The notes beneath the pieces are model-generated. The model was given only the letters and a program-made list of their open reading frames with translations, did not search any database and had not been told where the DNA came from. Shown one piece after another: positions 1 through 9,695 of a stretch of 45,908 nucleotides of DNA. This DNA is from Candidatus Sericytochromatia bacterium (GTDB lineage: Bacteria; Cyanobacteriota; Sericytochromatia; UBA7694; JACMQJ01), in NCBI GenBank assembly GCA_026004035.1, contig BPII01000019.1, positions 1 to 45,908 of the forward strand, read 5' to 3'. Numbering within the stretch: position 1 is the first letter of the stretch; every line of letters begins with the position of its first letter. A program made the translations under genes and the position numbers.

Positions 1-192
1 AATCCAAAAATTTTTACAGAATCTTCTTTGTATATTGTAGAAGTATATATTTTATAGATCTGTATGTCTTTATCTATATTGATGTTAGAAAAGTTTTTAG
101 GATACATATACAAGATAGCCTACATTATTAACTTCTATTACTATGCTATCTAAAAAAACATCTTCTATTCTTCCTTTTAAATAGGAAATCAT
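1..192 (-). CDS. ruvA: RuvA, Holliday junction branch migration protein (N-terminal part, frameshifted)
   Basis: RuvA binds four-way junctions and loads the RuvB motor in recombination repair. The reading starts at an ATG at 192 and opens MISYLKGRIEDV, followed by NVGYLVYVS, the usual first OB-fold strands of RuvA. One extra base near 97-101 breaks the frame. In the next frame the match resumes and ends TSTIYKEDSVKIFG, which corresponds to the RuvA stretch before the helix-hairpin-helix region. The gene runs off the left edge. Its ATG overlaps the TGA of the upstream gene (ATGA), so it is translationally coupled to the kinase operon. ruvC lies two genes upstream, which supports the call. Confidence 0.8.
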
Positions 193-684
193 AGAAATAA
201 TCTTTTATACCATGCTTGAAATTGTAAAGCACTCATCAATTTGTCTTTTGTTATAAATGAATTTCCAACTAATAACTCACCTACTAACATATCACTTTTT
301 ACAAATTTCTTTCTTATCTAAAGTCATTCTCAATTGATTTTCTGTTATATACTTAAAAGCGACTAGTATTTCTCCTATTAAAACGGGTTTTTCAGGTTTT
401 TTAAGTATTTTTACACCAATAAACTTCTTTATCTACACAATTATAAAAAATATCTAGTACATGCTCTTAATATCTTCGAAAGAGTAATATTGATCTATTA
501 TTTGGTATAAAGTATTTGTTCCATTTATCTTACCTACAAATTTTATTAAATCCATTGGCATTGACATTGATGTTAAGTGCTGACAATTCCTGCACTTAAG
601 AACTGCAGGAACAAGACAATTGAAACTTTCTATGAAATCAGATTTAATGTTTTGTTTCTTGAGTCTTCTATTTCAGATTCTTGA
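189..684 (-). CDS. Probable C-terminal extension of the Ser/Thr kinase (winged-helix-like plus MshEN-like), frameshifted
   Basis: No single frame is open here, but stitched frames give coherent protein. It starts with an acidic linker, then a Cys-containing stretch KCRNCQHL, a segment NGTNTLYQIIDQYYSFEDIK resembling winged-helix 'wHTH' tails, and finally two repeats of the form (L/V)xGE(I/L)LVxxxxIT(E/K)xxL, as in MshEN/GspE N-terminal domains. It ends in a TGA that overlaps the ruvA ATG. The in-frame stop of the kinase at 685 is probably one of the indels seen throughout this region, so I read this as the same polypeptide (about 510 residues in all). A separate small gene is possible. The domain names are inferred from pattern only. 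Confidence 0.45.
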
Positions 685-1727
685 TCATCTTGCATTCATT
701 TCTTCTTTGTATTCTTCCAAAAATTTAGCAAGTAACATTTCAAATTCATACAATATTCTTTGTTGAGCCATTTCTGGTAGCTTATTATAATATTTCTTTA
801 CATCATCTATATCATCTATAGATATTTGTGAATATACAGCTTTTCCTTCTTTTTTATTTTCCAACTTCATTGGTTGTATTGCAAATTTACTTCTATACTC
901 ACTTATCTTTCTTAACTCCTCTTTGAATTCTGCAACATCAGAAAATCTTTTGTCTCTATCTTTTGCCATTGCTTTTACTATGATGGGGTCAATGTGTGGT
1001 AATAAATCTTTAGCTATTTTACTTGGTGGTATTGGTTCATCTTTCAGTATTTTCATTATTGCTTCTCTCGGTGTTTCAGCCGTAAATGGTAGTTTTCCAG
1101 TGAGCAATTCATATATAGATACAGCCATAGAATACATATCAGCTCTACCATCTACACCATCAGGGTCTTGCAACTGCTCAGGAGACATATATAGTATTGT
1201 CCCTGTAATACCACCTTTATTTGCTGACTCCATTTCTTTATCACCTTCAAACTTTGCAATCCCAAAGTCCGTTAATTTAGCAACTCCTTTTGATGTATAT
1301 ATTATATTCTCTGGCTTTATATCTCTATGTATAACTTTATTCTTATGTATGTAATATAGTGCATCACATATTTCATCAGATATTTTTAAAACATATTCAA
1401 GTGGGAATGGTTGCCCTTGTAATTTTAAAAGTTTTGATAATGGGCTTCCTTCTATAAGTTCCATTACTATATAATGCACTCCATTTTTTTCTCCTATATC
1501 ATATATACCTACTATATGATTATGTGAAAGATTAGCAATAGCTACAGCTTCTCTTTTGAAGTTATTTATTGTCTCTCTTATTAGCTAATGGGTCAGTAAT
1601 ATTACTTGGTATTTTTAATACTTTTATAGCGACATGTCTTTTTAAGCCTTTTATCATTGGCCAAAAAGACTGCTCCCATTCCTCCTCTTCCTAGCTCTTT
1701 AATAATCTCATAGTTTTCTAAACTCAT
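685..1727 (-). CDS. Hanks-type serine/threonine protein kinase (frameshifted near N terminus)
   Basis: Cytoplasmic eukaryotic-like kinase. The ATG at 1727 opens [20 protein letters not shown], the glycine-rich loop. VAIK with the ATP-binding lysine follows after an extra base near 1650, and a second indel lies near 1580. From about 1575 downward one frame is open and carries all the catalytic motifs: HRDIKPENI (catalytic loop), DFG, a [10 protein letters not shown] activation segment, and the [19 protein letters not shown] subdomain IX region. The kinase domain is complete without a transmembrane segment, unlike PknB types with PASTA tails. The ATG overlaps the ruvC stop. Placement between ruvC and ruvA is unusual and might link it to DNA repair, but that is only contextual. 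Confidence 0.85.
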
Positions 1728-2229
1728 ACTAGAACCTCTTTTAATTTCAGATTATGGTAATAACAAAGAGCTATTGCTAATGCATCAGCTGCATCATCAG
1801 GTTTTGGTATCTCTTTCCAAGTTCAAAAAATCTTTGACAAGATTTTGTATTTCATTTTTTTGTTGCTCTTCCATAGCCAGACAAATTAAGTTTGACTTGC
1901 AGAGGTGTGTATTCAGCTATTTCTAAGCCATAATTTTGTGCTGATAATAGTATAACTCCTCTAGCTTGACTTACTGTTATAATGGTTTTTGAATTCTTGA
2001 AAAAGAACAATTCTTCTATTGCCAACACATTTGGTTTATAATGACTTTATAAGTTCATTTATATCATCATATATTTCTTTCAATCTTTCATGTGGTTTTA
2101 AATATTGTAGAAGTTTCTATTATTCCATAATTTAAGTACAGTAATAGCAGAATTATCTACTTCTATTAATCCATAACCTATGGTGGCTGTTCCTGGGTCT
2201 ATACCTAATATTATCACTTTCTGTTTCAT
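1724..2229 (-). CDS. ruvC: RuvC, crossover junction endodeoxyribonuclease (frameshifted)
   Basis: Holliday junction resolvase that nicks symmetric strands after RuvAB branch migration. The start [20 protein letters not shown] contains the first catalytic Asp. After an indel near 2120 the remaining frames give [13 protein letters not shown] with the catalytic Glu, then [11 protein letters not shown], and the C-terminal [13 protein letters not shown] with the paired acidic residues. Stitched length is about 168 residues, normal for RuvC. At least four single-base shifts interrupt the gene. All catalytic residues survive in one frame or another, which suggests consensus errors more than decay. 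The stop overlaps the kinase ATG (ATGA). Confidence 0.85.
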
Positions 2230-3680
2230 CCTTGAAATAATGTTTTCTGGTTCAAATATGCTTGGTATTTTTACGCCTCTACTTTCAAATATATCTAATA
2301 CTTTTGGTCTTATTTTTGTGCAAACAAAATTACCTATAATTTTTCCATTTTCGTCAATTCCTTTTGATTCAAAAGAAAATATATCTTGAGTTGAGATAAT
2401 ATCGCCTTCCATTCCTGTTATTTCAACAATTTTTGTTACTTTTCCTGCTTCCATCTCTCATTCTATTTTGTTGAACTACTATATTTATAGCTGATGTTAT
2501 TTGCTCCCTTATTGCTCTTATAGGTAGTTCAACTCCAGCCATCATAACCATTGTTTCTATTCTTGACAAAGCGTCTCTTGGTGAGTTTGCGTGACCTGTT
2601 GCTAAAGAACCTTCATGTCCTGTATTCATAGCTTGTAGCATGTCAAGAGCTTCTCCACCTCTTACCTCTCCTATAACTATTCTATCTGGTCTCATACGCA
2701 AAGAGTTTTTTACTAAATCTCTTATTGGTACAGCACCTTTTCCTTCTATATTTGGTGGTCTTGCTTCTAAGCGAACTACATGTTCTTGATGTAATCTCAA
2801 CTCTGCTGCATCTTCTATTGTTACTATTCTTTCATCATTAGGTATATAAGAAGATAGTATATTTAGCAATGTTGTTTTACCTGAACCTGTGCTTCCTGAT
2901 ATGAATATATTCATTTTTGCACTTACACAACTTGCTAAAAACTCAGCCATTTCAGAAGTTAATGTATTATATCTTACAAAATCTTCCATTACTAGTCTTC
3001 TTTCTGGAAACTTTCTTATTGTTATACTGGGTCCATCAATAGCCAAGTGGTGGTATTATAATATTTACTCTTGAACCATCTTGTAATCTGGCATCAACAT
3101 AAGGTGAGCTTTCATCTACTCTTCTGCCAATAGGTGCAACTATTCTATCTATTATTACTCTTAGTTGTCTTTCATCTGTAAAAGACTTATTTAGTAATTG
3201 TAACTTGCCATTTTTTTCAACATATATTTTGTCTACTCCATTTACCATTACTTCTGTTATTTCTGGATCTTCTATTAATTCCTCAAGTGGTCCTAATCCT
3301 AATGCTTCGTTAGCTATATCTATATATTATAGCTTTTCTTTCTAATCTATCATGTATTGGGTAATTTTCTTCATTAAAAATGTCAGTAATTTTATCAATT
3401 ATCTTTTCTTTTAGTTCCGCTTTTTTTTGCAGGATTATTTAAATCTATATTTGTTAATCTATCAAGCCTCATTTCATCCTACGATTCTTGAATGTACACT
3501 TGTTTTGATTTCCTTTAATAAGTTCCAAATCAATACTGTAATTGCTAACTTTTTTAGGCTTTGGTTTTTCTATATTCAATGTTACTACTTTTATTTGTAT
3601 CTTCTTCTTCATTAGTGGAAAATTGTTTTGCTATTTCAGTAGCTGATAGCTTTTGCTTTTTCTATATCTGTTACGTTCAA
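2228..3680 (-). CDS. cpaF: CpaF/TadA-type pilus secretion ATPase (frameshifted)
   Basis: AAA-type ATPase that powers Flp/Tad pilus assembly or a related type II/IV secretion machine at the inner membrane. In order: N-terminal [12 protein letters not shown] and [29 protein letters not shown] [31 protein letters not shown]; Walker [15 protein letters not shown]; Walker B-like [32 protein letters not shown]; and the [20 protein letters not shown] histidine box. C-terminal [16 protein letters not shown] is in another frame. Frameshifts are visible near 2445, 3040, 3260-3430 and 3550-3640. The start is uncertain; a TTG at 3680, four bases after tadZ, fits best. The partners CpaB, CpaC and TadB/C are not in the window. 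Confidence 0.85.
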
Positions 3681-3683
3681 AGT

Positions 3684-4489
3684 TTAATATCTTTTTTGAT
3701 ATGCTATAAAAACTGATTTAACAACTTCTTGATTAACGTTATTTGGTAATTTTATCAATGATGATAATGTTCCTGTTTGATTATAAAAAAGATTTGAAGC
3801 ATTTTGCATTATTGGTATGCCTAAATTAACTGAAGAAATAAAACTATTGCTATCATAAGGAATATTGCCTAAAAGTTCTTTTCCCAAATATGACTCTATG
3901 CTCTCAACATCTATTTCTGTATTTGAAATTCCTGTCATATTTAATATTATCTGAAACTTTGAAGAAGAAAAATTTAAATCATTCATCAATTCTAAAAACT
4001 TTTGTGTATGTTCAAAACAAACTATATCAGGAGTCATTACCAAGCACACAACACTCGCAAAGTCAAATGATGTTATTAACTCTTCTGATATATATGGTTG
4101 TGATAAATCAACAACTATATTTTCAAAATACGAACCTGCTATTGATAGTATATTGATTACATCATTAGTAGAAAGAGACTCTAAGTTCTTCTGTTGTTTC
4201 TGATGATAATAGATAAATACCACTCTTGTGTTTAATAATATTTTCAAGTAATGAATTCTGACTTATATTTTTTGAATTTAAAAATTTATTTATATTTTTT
4301 GACTTAGCAATTTCAGACTCTATATTTCAGAAGAGATGCTTGAGAACCTCCATGTATTGTGTCAAATTCTGCTAATAAAACAGGCTTTTTTGTTAAATAG
4401 TTCAGTGTAATTGATATATTAGAAGCAATAATACTTGCTCCTACTCCTCCTTTAGCACTATGAATAACAATAATCCTAGAACTATTCAT
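3684..4489 (-). CDS. TadZ/CpaE-like ParA/MinD-family ATPase (frameshifted)
   Basis: Pilus-localisation ATPase of the MinD/ParA superfamily, normally placing the Tad pilus machine at the pole. The ATG at 4489 opens MNSSRIIVIHSAKGGVGAS, a deviant Walker A in which the usual Lys of GK(T/S) is Ala, a known trait of CpaE/TadZ proteins. Then come LLAEFDTIHGGSQASLL and, after two single-base insertions near 4210 and 4330, a 187-residue open stretch with NIVVDLSQPYIS, CLVMTPDIVCFEHTQK and ILNMTG, matching the Walker B and switch regions. It lies directly before cpaF and four bases after the transglutaminase gene, so the three probably form one operon. Confidence 0.75.
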
Positions 4490-4492
4490 ATA

Positions 4493-6812
4493 TTATTTTA
4501 TAGACAATTTTTTATTATCTCTTATTTTAATAATAATTTCATCAGCAGTTTTATTACATAAATCTAAATAATTATTATCAATTTTATCATTACTATATCT
4601 TATGTAATTTAACATGTTAATTAACTTATATATAAGATTTTTTAAGTTATTATTGTCATTTACAATAGCTTCAAAATATTCTTTAAAAGTCATATTATCT
4701 TGATATTCATATCCTAAAGAAACAAATTTTTTTATTATTTTATCAGTTAATTTTATTAGTTTTAATTTTTGTATATCATTATGTAATAGTTTTAATATGT
4801 TTTTTTCCTCTATTTTATTTATTTTAAATTTTTTATATTCGCTTATTAAATAAGGAATTAATAATATTAATCCTGCAATAACAGTAACAAAGATAATTAT
4901 TTGTATCATAGTAAAGCTTAAAGCTACTTTTATTAAAAAAGTAAAAACATCTAAAATAAATTGAAATGAATTAATAAAAAAGTTCTCAATATTTGATGTA
5001 ATATATTCAGGTAATAATCCTCTTATTTTATTAAAAATTTCTCCAATTAAAGTAGATTGATTTTTATTATTTTGATTAAATAATATATTATTATATCCTG
5101 GTGTTGGATCAAAAGGTATCCAACCATAAGATGGAAAATAAATCTCAACCCAAGCATGAGCATCTGAGCTTTTTATTTCATAGTATCCTGTTAAGTAGTT
5201 ATATTTTCCTTGAGTAAATCCTGTAACTAACCCTTGATGGTAGGCCTGCTAATCTTGCCATAACAGCAAGTGATGTTGCAAAATGTTCACAATAGCCTTT
5301 TTTCTGTTCAAATAAGAAATAATCTACTAGTTTCTTTGTCTTCTGGAAATTCTGGTATATTCTATATCATATTCATAATTTGCAATTTTAAATACTTTAT
5401 TATTTTAATTACCTTTTCATAATCTGATTTTGCAGTCTTTTACTATTTCTTTTGTGATTTCTCTTTAATCTTTCAGATACTTCAGGTATTTGTAAATAAT
5501 TATCTGATAATTTTATATCTTCATCATAGTTAGCCTTTATACCTATAAGTATTTTTTTTATATCATACTCTGGAACTAAAGATATTAAAGAATATGTTAA
5601 ACCTTTATTTAATTCTACTGGACTTCTGACACTACCATATCTAGGGTCTTTTAAAACATAATTTGATGGAAAGTACAATTCTTCTGCATCAGGTACTGTA
5701 AATACTAAATTACTTTGCTCTTGTTCTATATAAAATGTTTGCATTAGTTCATGTCTTTGATTTAAATCTTTTATTACATTTTTATTTTCTCTCAAACTTA
5801 TAATTTGTCGATTATTTGACCATAATTTTTTAGTATCAAAAGGTTTAGACATTTTCCAAGTTTTACCATCATATAAATCAAAAGCCATTCCTCTAAGATA
5901 ATGTGGTTCAGTTGTTCTTACTTTCATTACAATTTCATCTGATAATTTCCCTCTAAAATTTAAATCAAGTTCTGTACTAAATCCATAATAAGCTGTTGGA
6001 TTAAAATTTCTTTTTATAGACAAAACTTTTTTACCATTTACAATTTCTTCTTTTACTTCCTTATTTGTTTTTGACTTTATTTCACCCGAAAAATTTGGAA
6101 TTTCTGGTAATTTTATAGACATAGGTAAAGTGTTTATATTAAATAATTTTACTCTAGGTATGAATAAATAAACAAATACTGAAAAAACAAAAGTATATAA
6201 TATTGTTGGTATTAATACTTTATTAGTAGTTCTAATTTTCAAATTATAAACATTATTTTGAGAAATATTATTATAGAAAAGACTTGATACAGAAAAAATA
6301 AAGAATAGTAGTAAAAATAAAATAAAACTGACATCTCTACTTATAGTAGCTGTTACTGAAATAAGTATTAATGAGACAAGTAGAGAGTAGTTAATATCTT
6401 TTCTTCTTGGTAAATCAAAACTATGTAAAACTTGTAACCATATTAATAAATTTGCTAATGGTAATCTTGCATCATAAGGATTTTGTAATACATTTCTTAA
6501 AAAATCAGCAAAAACAATAAGCATTGATAAAGATATTAAAACTTTTATTTGCCAATTATTTTTTTTTCTTCTTTTATAACTTACAAATGAACCAAAAAGT
6601 GATAGAAATACAGCTATTATTATTGATAAGTGATTATCATCGGCAACTAAAAGGGTTGATAAAATAGCTATAGAAACTGTTATTGATACTAATAATCTAA
6701 ATATTAGTAAATCATCATATTTTATAGTATTTTTATATAAAATTTTATTTATCACTTTAAATTTAAAGACTATTAATAGTATATCATAGATATTTATTGA
6801 TTTTATAAACAA
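4493..6812 (-). CDS. TgpA-like membrane transglutaminase (DUF3488 plus transglutaminase core, frameshifted)
   Basis: Inner-membrane protein with an extracytoplasmic transglutaminase/protease-like domain. The N-terminal 467 residues (6812 to 5409) hold about seven membrane helices and the DUF3488 periplasmic segment, including [18 protein letters not shown]. The core lies at 5090-5400 in shifted frames: [20 protein letters not shown] (catalytic Cys), [17 protein letters not shown] (His) and IPFDPTPG (Asp). A final membrane helix, [16 protein letters not shown], and a cytoplasmic tail close the protein at 4493. Stitched length is about 770 residues, as expected for the family. The start reads as a TTG at 6812 behind AAGGA and is uncertain. 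Frameshifts cluster at 5220-5420. The natural substrate of such proteins is unknown. Confidence 0.8.
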
Positions 6813-7269
6813 ATCCTTCTATTACAATGTGAGATTTTTGAAATCAAATAATTAATGTAACAAACACTAACATATACATTCTCTTTAAAATAAAATATTT
6901 TTGATGATTCTTAATTTATTTGTTTTTTATTAACTAGAGTTGTTGCATGCTAGTAATTATTTTTTTTATATAGAAATTAATATAATACACACATATGCCT
7001 AATCTTTTTCGGCTTCGGCTAAGTAATCCAAATAAACACCCTTTCCCTTTGGAACACTCCTCTAAAAGAGTGAAATTTATTAGAAAAAATCAAACAATTA
7101 AAAAAAAATATATTCTCCTTCTTTGAGGGGGTGGCAAGCAAAGCATGACTTGATAGTAAAATAAGTTAGAGAAATCATTACAAAATCACTATAAATACTA
7201 TATTATAACAATTTTCTGTTTTTATAAAATTATTTATTTTAAGGTTAAAACAAGTCTATTATTAAAGTT
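6813..7269. other. Intergenic region between trmD and the transglutaminase, with an IS-end relic and a G-rich patch
   Basis: No gene is visible. The left part (6931-6976) is the IS-end relic listed separately. At 7055-7072 CACTC and GAGTG arms form a small hairpin. At 7120-7160 a patch with GAGGGGGTGGCAAGC stands out from the AT-rich surroundings and has no long open frame; it may be part of another small repeat. I see no convincing terminator. Confidence 0.4.
6931..6976 (-). repeat. Solo end of an insertion sequence (inverted copy of 12601-12644)
   Basis: The reverse complement of this stretch is nearly identical to the sequence just after the transposase remnant at 12601-12644. Both contain TTTCTATATAAAAAA and AATTACTAGCATG. 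The two copies lie on opposite sides of the origin in opposite orientation. Best read as the surviving terminus of the same insertion-sequence family, with no transposase left beside this copy. Confidence 0.5.
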
Positions 7270-8013
7270 CTAATAGTTATTATTAATTTTTAGTTCTTCT
7301 TTTATATCATTAAGTATTTTAATATCGTCAGAATTTAAATTTAATTTATTAATTAAGTCAGGTCTGTTTATAAAAGTATTTTTTAATTTTTGTTTATACC
7401 TCCATTTATTTATTTCTTGATGATTTCCTGACAACAAAACTTCTGGAACTTTCATATTTCTAAATTCTCTTGGTCTAGTATAATGTGGATAATCTAATAA
7501 TCCATCAGAAAAAGAATCATTTTTCCACGATTCTTGATTACCTAAAACGTTTGGTAATAATCTAACTACAGAATCTATTATAACTAAAGCTGAAAGTTCC
7601 CCACCTGTCAAAATATAATCACCAATGGAAATTTCATCTGTTACTATGTTTTTTACTCTCTCATCTATTCCTTCATAGTGACCACATATAAATATCAATT
7701 GTTTATATAAAGATAAATCTTTAGCGTAACTTTGATTAAAAACTTTACCTTGAGGAGAAACTAATATAGTTTTAAAATTATCTAATTTTTTAATACTTTC
7801 ATATGCTTTAAAAATTGGTTCTGGTTTCATAACCATACCACAACCACCGCCGTATGGTATATCATCTACTTTTTTATGTTTATTTTCTGAAAAATCTCTT
7901 ATATTTAAAATATTTATAGAAACTTGATTTTTTTCTATTGCTCTTTTTAAAATACTTGTATTTAATGGACTATTAAAAAAATTTGGAAATATTGTTAGTA
8001 TATCAATTTGCAT
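7270..8013 (-). CDS. trmD: TrmD, tRNA (guanine-37-N1)-methyltransferase
   Basis: Uses S-adenosylmethionine to make m1G37 beside the anticodon, which prevents +1 frameshifting. It is 247 residues, full length for TrmD. The start MQIDILTIFPNFF is typical, followed by DDIPYGGGCGMVMKPEPIF, the SAM-binding trefoil-knot motifs FICGHYEGIDERV and EISIGDYILTGGELSALVI, and LDYPHYTRPREF with the tRNA-contacting region. It starts 12 bases after the dciA stop, so it is the last gene of the dnaN-recF-dciA-trmD run. The usual neighbours rimM, rplS and rpsP are absent. Confidence 0.95.
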   Translation of the reverse strand: MQIDILTIFPNFFNSPLNTSILKRAIEKNQVSINILNIRDFSENKHKKVDDIPYGGGCGMVMKPEPIFKAYESIKKLDNFKTILVSPQGKVFNQSYAKDLSLYKQLIFICGHYEGIDERVKNIVTDEISIGDYILTGGELSALVIIDSVVRLLPNVLGNQESWKNDSFSDGLLDYPHYTRPREFRNMKVPEVLLSGNHQEINKWRYKQKLKNTFINRPDLINKLNLNSDDIKILNDIKEELKINNNY

Positions 8014-8025
8014 AAAAATTTTTTA

Positions 8026-8592
8026 TTATTTACAAAACTTACAATAATCATCATTATTACTATTAAATAAAATATTACATTTCTTACATCTTTTCCAACC
8101 TTTTTTTATTAAAGTTAATTCTCTTCTTCTAATAATAGAAAAAAAATTTTCTAGTTTAACTCTTAAATTATTATCTTCTATTATAGCAACACATTTATCT
8201 ATGTATTTTCTATCTTCTTCTTTTAAAATTTCTAGTTTTATTTTTATCTCTTTATTGTTATTAATCTTTTTTGTAGGAAAGTTATTGTTATTATTCAAAT
8301 TATCATTTTTTTTGATAAGAAACTTAATATCTTTTATTAGTTGATTTTTATAATATTCATTATATTTTTTTATGATTTCTAACTTAAAAAAATTTATTTG
8401 ATTTAACCAAACATTAGATGAAACAGAAACATATATAATACCTTTATCAAATTTTATAGGAAATGTATTTTTAGAAAACTGCTCACCTACAATATTTGAC
8501 CATAAATTTAAAATATCATAGGAGTAATTTATGTGTGATATTTGATTTTTTATTTTAATAAAAGTTTCTGATATTTTTTCTAATTCAGACAT
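8026..8592 (-). CDS. DUF721/DciA-like protein with C-terminal zinc ribbon
   Basis: 188 residues. The first 100 match the DUF721 (DciA) fold: DILNLWSNIVGEQFSKNTFP, then a 'GIIYVSVSSNVWLNQI' strand-and-tryptophan signature. DciA proteins load the replicative helicase DnaB in bacteria lacking DnaC/DnaI. A low-complexity Lys/Asn linker leads to a C-terminal CKKCNILFNSNNDDYCKFCK ribbon with two CxxC pairs. The reading overlaps the end of recF by 13 bases and trmD follows at 12 bases. Its place beside recF, dnaN and oriC fits a replication role. DUF721 identity is clear; helicase loading is inferred from the family. Confidence 0.8.
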   Translation of the reverse strand: MSELEKISETFIKIKNQISHINYSYDILNLWSNIVGEQFSKNTFPIKFDKGIIYVSVSSNVWLNQINFFKLEIIKKYNEYYKNQLIKDIKFLIKKNDNLNNNNNFPTKKINNNKEIKIKLEILKEEDRKYIDKCVAIIEDNNLRVKLENFFSIIRRRELTLIKKGWKRCKKCNILFNSNNDDYCKFCK

Positions 8593-9695
8593 ACATTACC
8601 ATTAGACACTTTTAAAATTAAAGTATCATTTAACCAATCTTTTGAAAAATCTTCTAAATGTGTTGTAGTTATAAAAGTTTGTGTATCATTACCTATTAAT
8701 TCTAATAAGTTGTTTTGTCTATTATTATCTAATTCAGCCATAACATCATCTAATAATAATATTGGTAATTGTTTAGTTTTCTTATTTATATATTTTATTT
8801 CTGATAATTTTAAAGCTAAAACTAATGTTCTTTGTTGTCCTTGTGAAGAAAAAATTTTAGCATCATTTGAATTTATATAAAAAGTAATATCGTCTCTATG
8901 TGGTCCATACAAAGATTGTCCTCTCATAATTTCTTTAAATCTATTATTTTCTATATATTTTAATATTTGTTCTTTCAGATTATTCCTAAAATCTAAATTT
9001 GGTATAGAAAATTCATATTTTATATCTACCTTTTCATCTAAACCTGATATTTTAGAGTGAAAATTATTAATAAATTCTAATATCTCATTTATAAATGAAA
9101 TTCTATTAAAATATATTTTTGATGATATTTCAGCTATTTCTTCATCTAATATATCTAGTAAGCTATGATCCTTATTTGATAAGTCTTTTAAACTTTTCAA
9201 AGTAATATTTTTTTGTTGTAATAATTTATTATAAACTTGTAATTGATAATAGTAACCTTCATGTATTTGAGACAAAACTTTATCAATAAAAGCCCTTCTA
9301 TCAGATGGAGCACCTTTTATAAGATTCAAATCTTCAACATTAAAAAAAACTATTTTTAAATTTCCTACTAAATCTGATGTTTTTTTTATGACGTTTCCAT
9401 CTATTTTAATAGATTTTTGAGAATTCTTTCTTATAAGAAGACTTATTTTTTTTGTGGATAAAACAGTGTCTAATTCACAAAATAAAGCACATTCATTATG
9501 TCCAAATTTTATTAAATCAGATTCTTTACCTTTCCTATAAGAATTTCCAAAAGATAATATATATATAGCTTCAAGTATATTTGTTTTACCTTGTGCATTA
9601 TCACCAATAAAAAGAATTCTTTTTTTGTCTATGTTAGATAAATCTAGTAAATCGTAATTTCTGAAATTAGTTAAGGTTAGAGATTTTATTATCAA
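8580..9695 (-). CDS. recF: RecF, DNA replication and repair ATPase
   Basis: SMC-like ATPase that helps load RecA at single-strand gaps with RecO and RecR. Motifs: Walker A FIGDNAQGKTNILEAI, SYRKGKESDLIKFG, the ABC signature region FSSQGQQRTLVLALKLSE, and Walker B LPILLLDDVMAELD. The ATG-led frame extends to 9719, overlapping dnaN by 28 bases. The better start is a TTG at 9695, which gives the usual short N terminus before IIKSLTLTNFRNYD and overlaps the dnaN stop as TTGA, a translational-coupling arrangement. Its length is then about 371 residues, normal for RecF. Confidence 0.93.
   Translation of the reverse strand: MIIKSLTLTNFRNYDLLDLSNIDKKRILFIGDNAQGKTNILEAIYILSFGNSYRKGKESDLIKFGHNECALFCELDTVLSTKKISLLIRKNSQKSIKIDGNVIKKTSDLVGNLKIVFFNVEDLNLIKGAPSDRRAFIDKVLSQIHEGYYYQLQVYNKLLQQKNITLKSLKDLSNKDHSLLDILDEEIAEISSKIYFNRISFINEILEFINNFHSKISGLDEKVDIKYEFSIPNLDFRNNLKEQILKYIENNRFKEIMRGQSLYGPHRDDITFYINSNDAKIFSSQGQQRTLVLALKLSEIKYINKKTKQLPILLLDDVMAELDNNRQNNLLELIGNDTQTFITTTHLEDFSKDWLNDTLILKVSNGNVCLN

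Noticed and set aside
923..1354. Plus-strand open frame opposite the kinase
   Set aside because: It is the antisense shadow of the kinase catalytic domain. No ribosome-binding site or family match.
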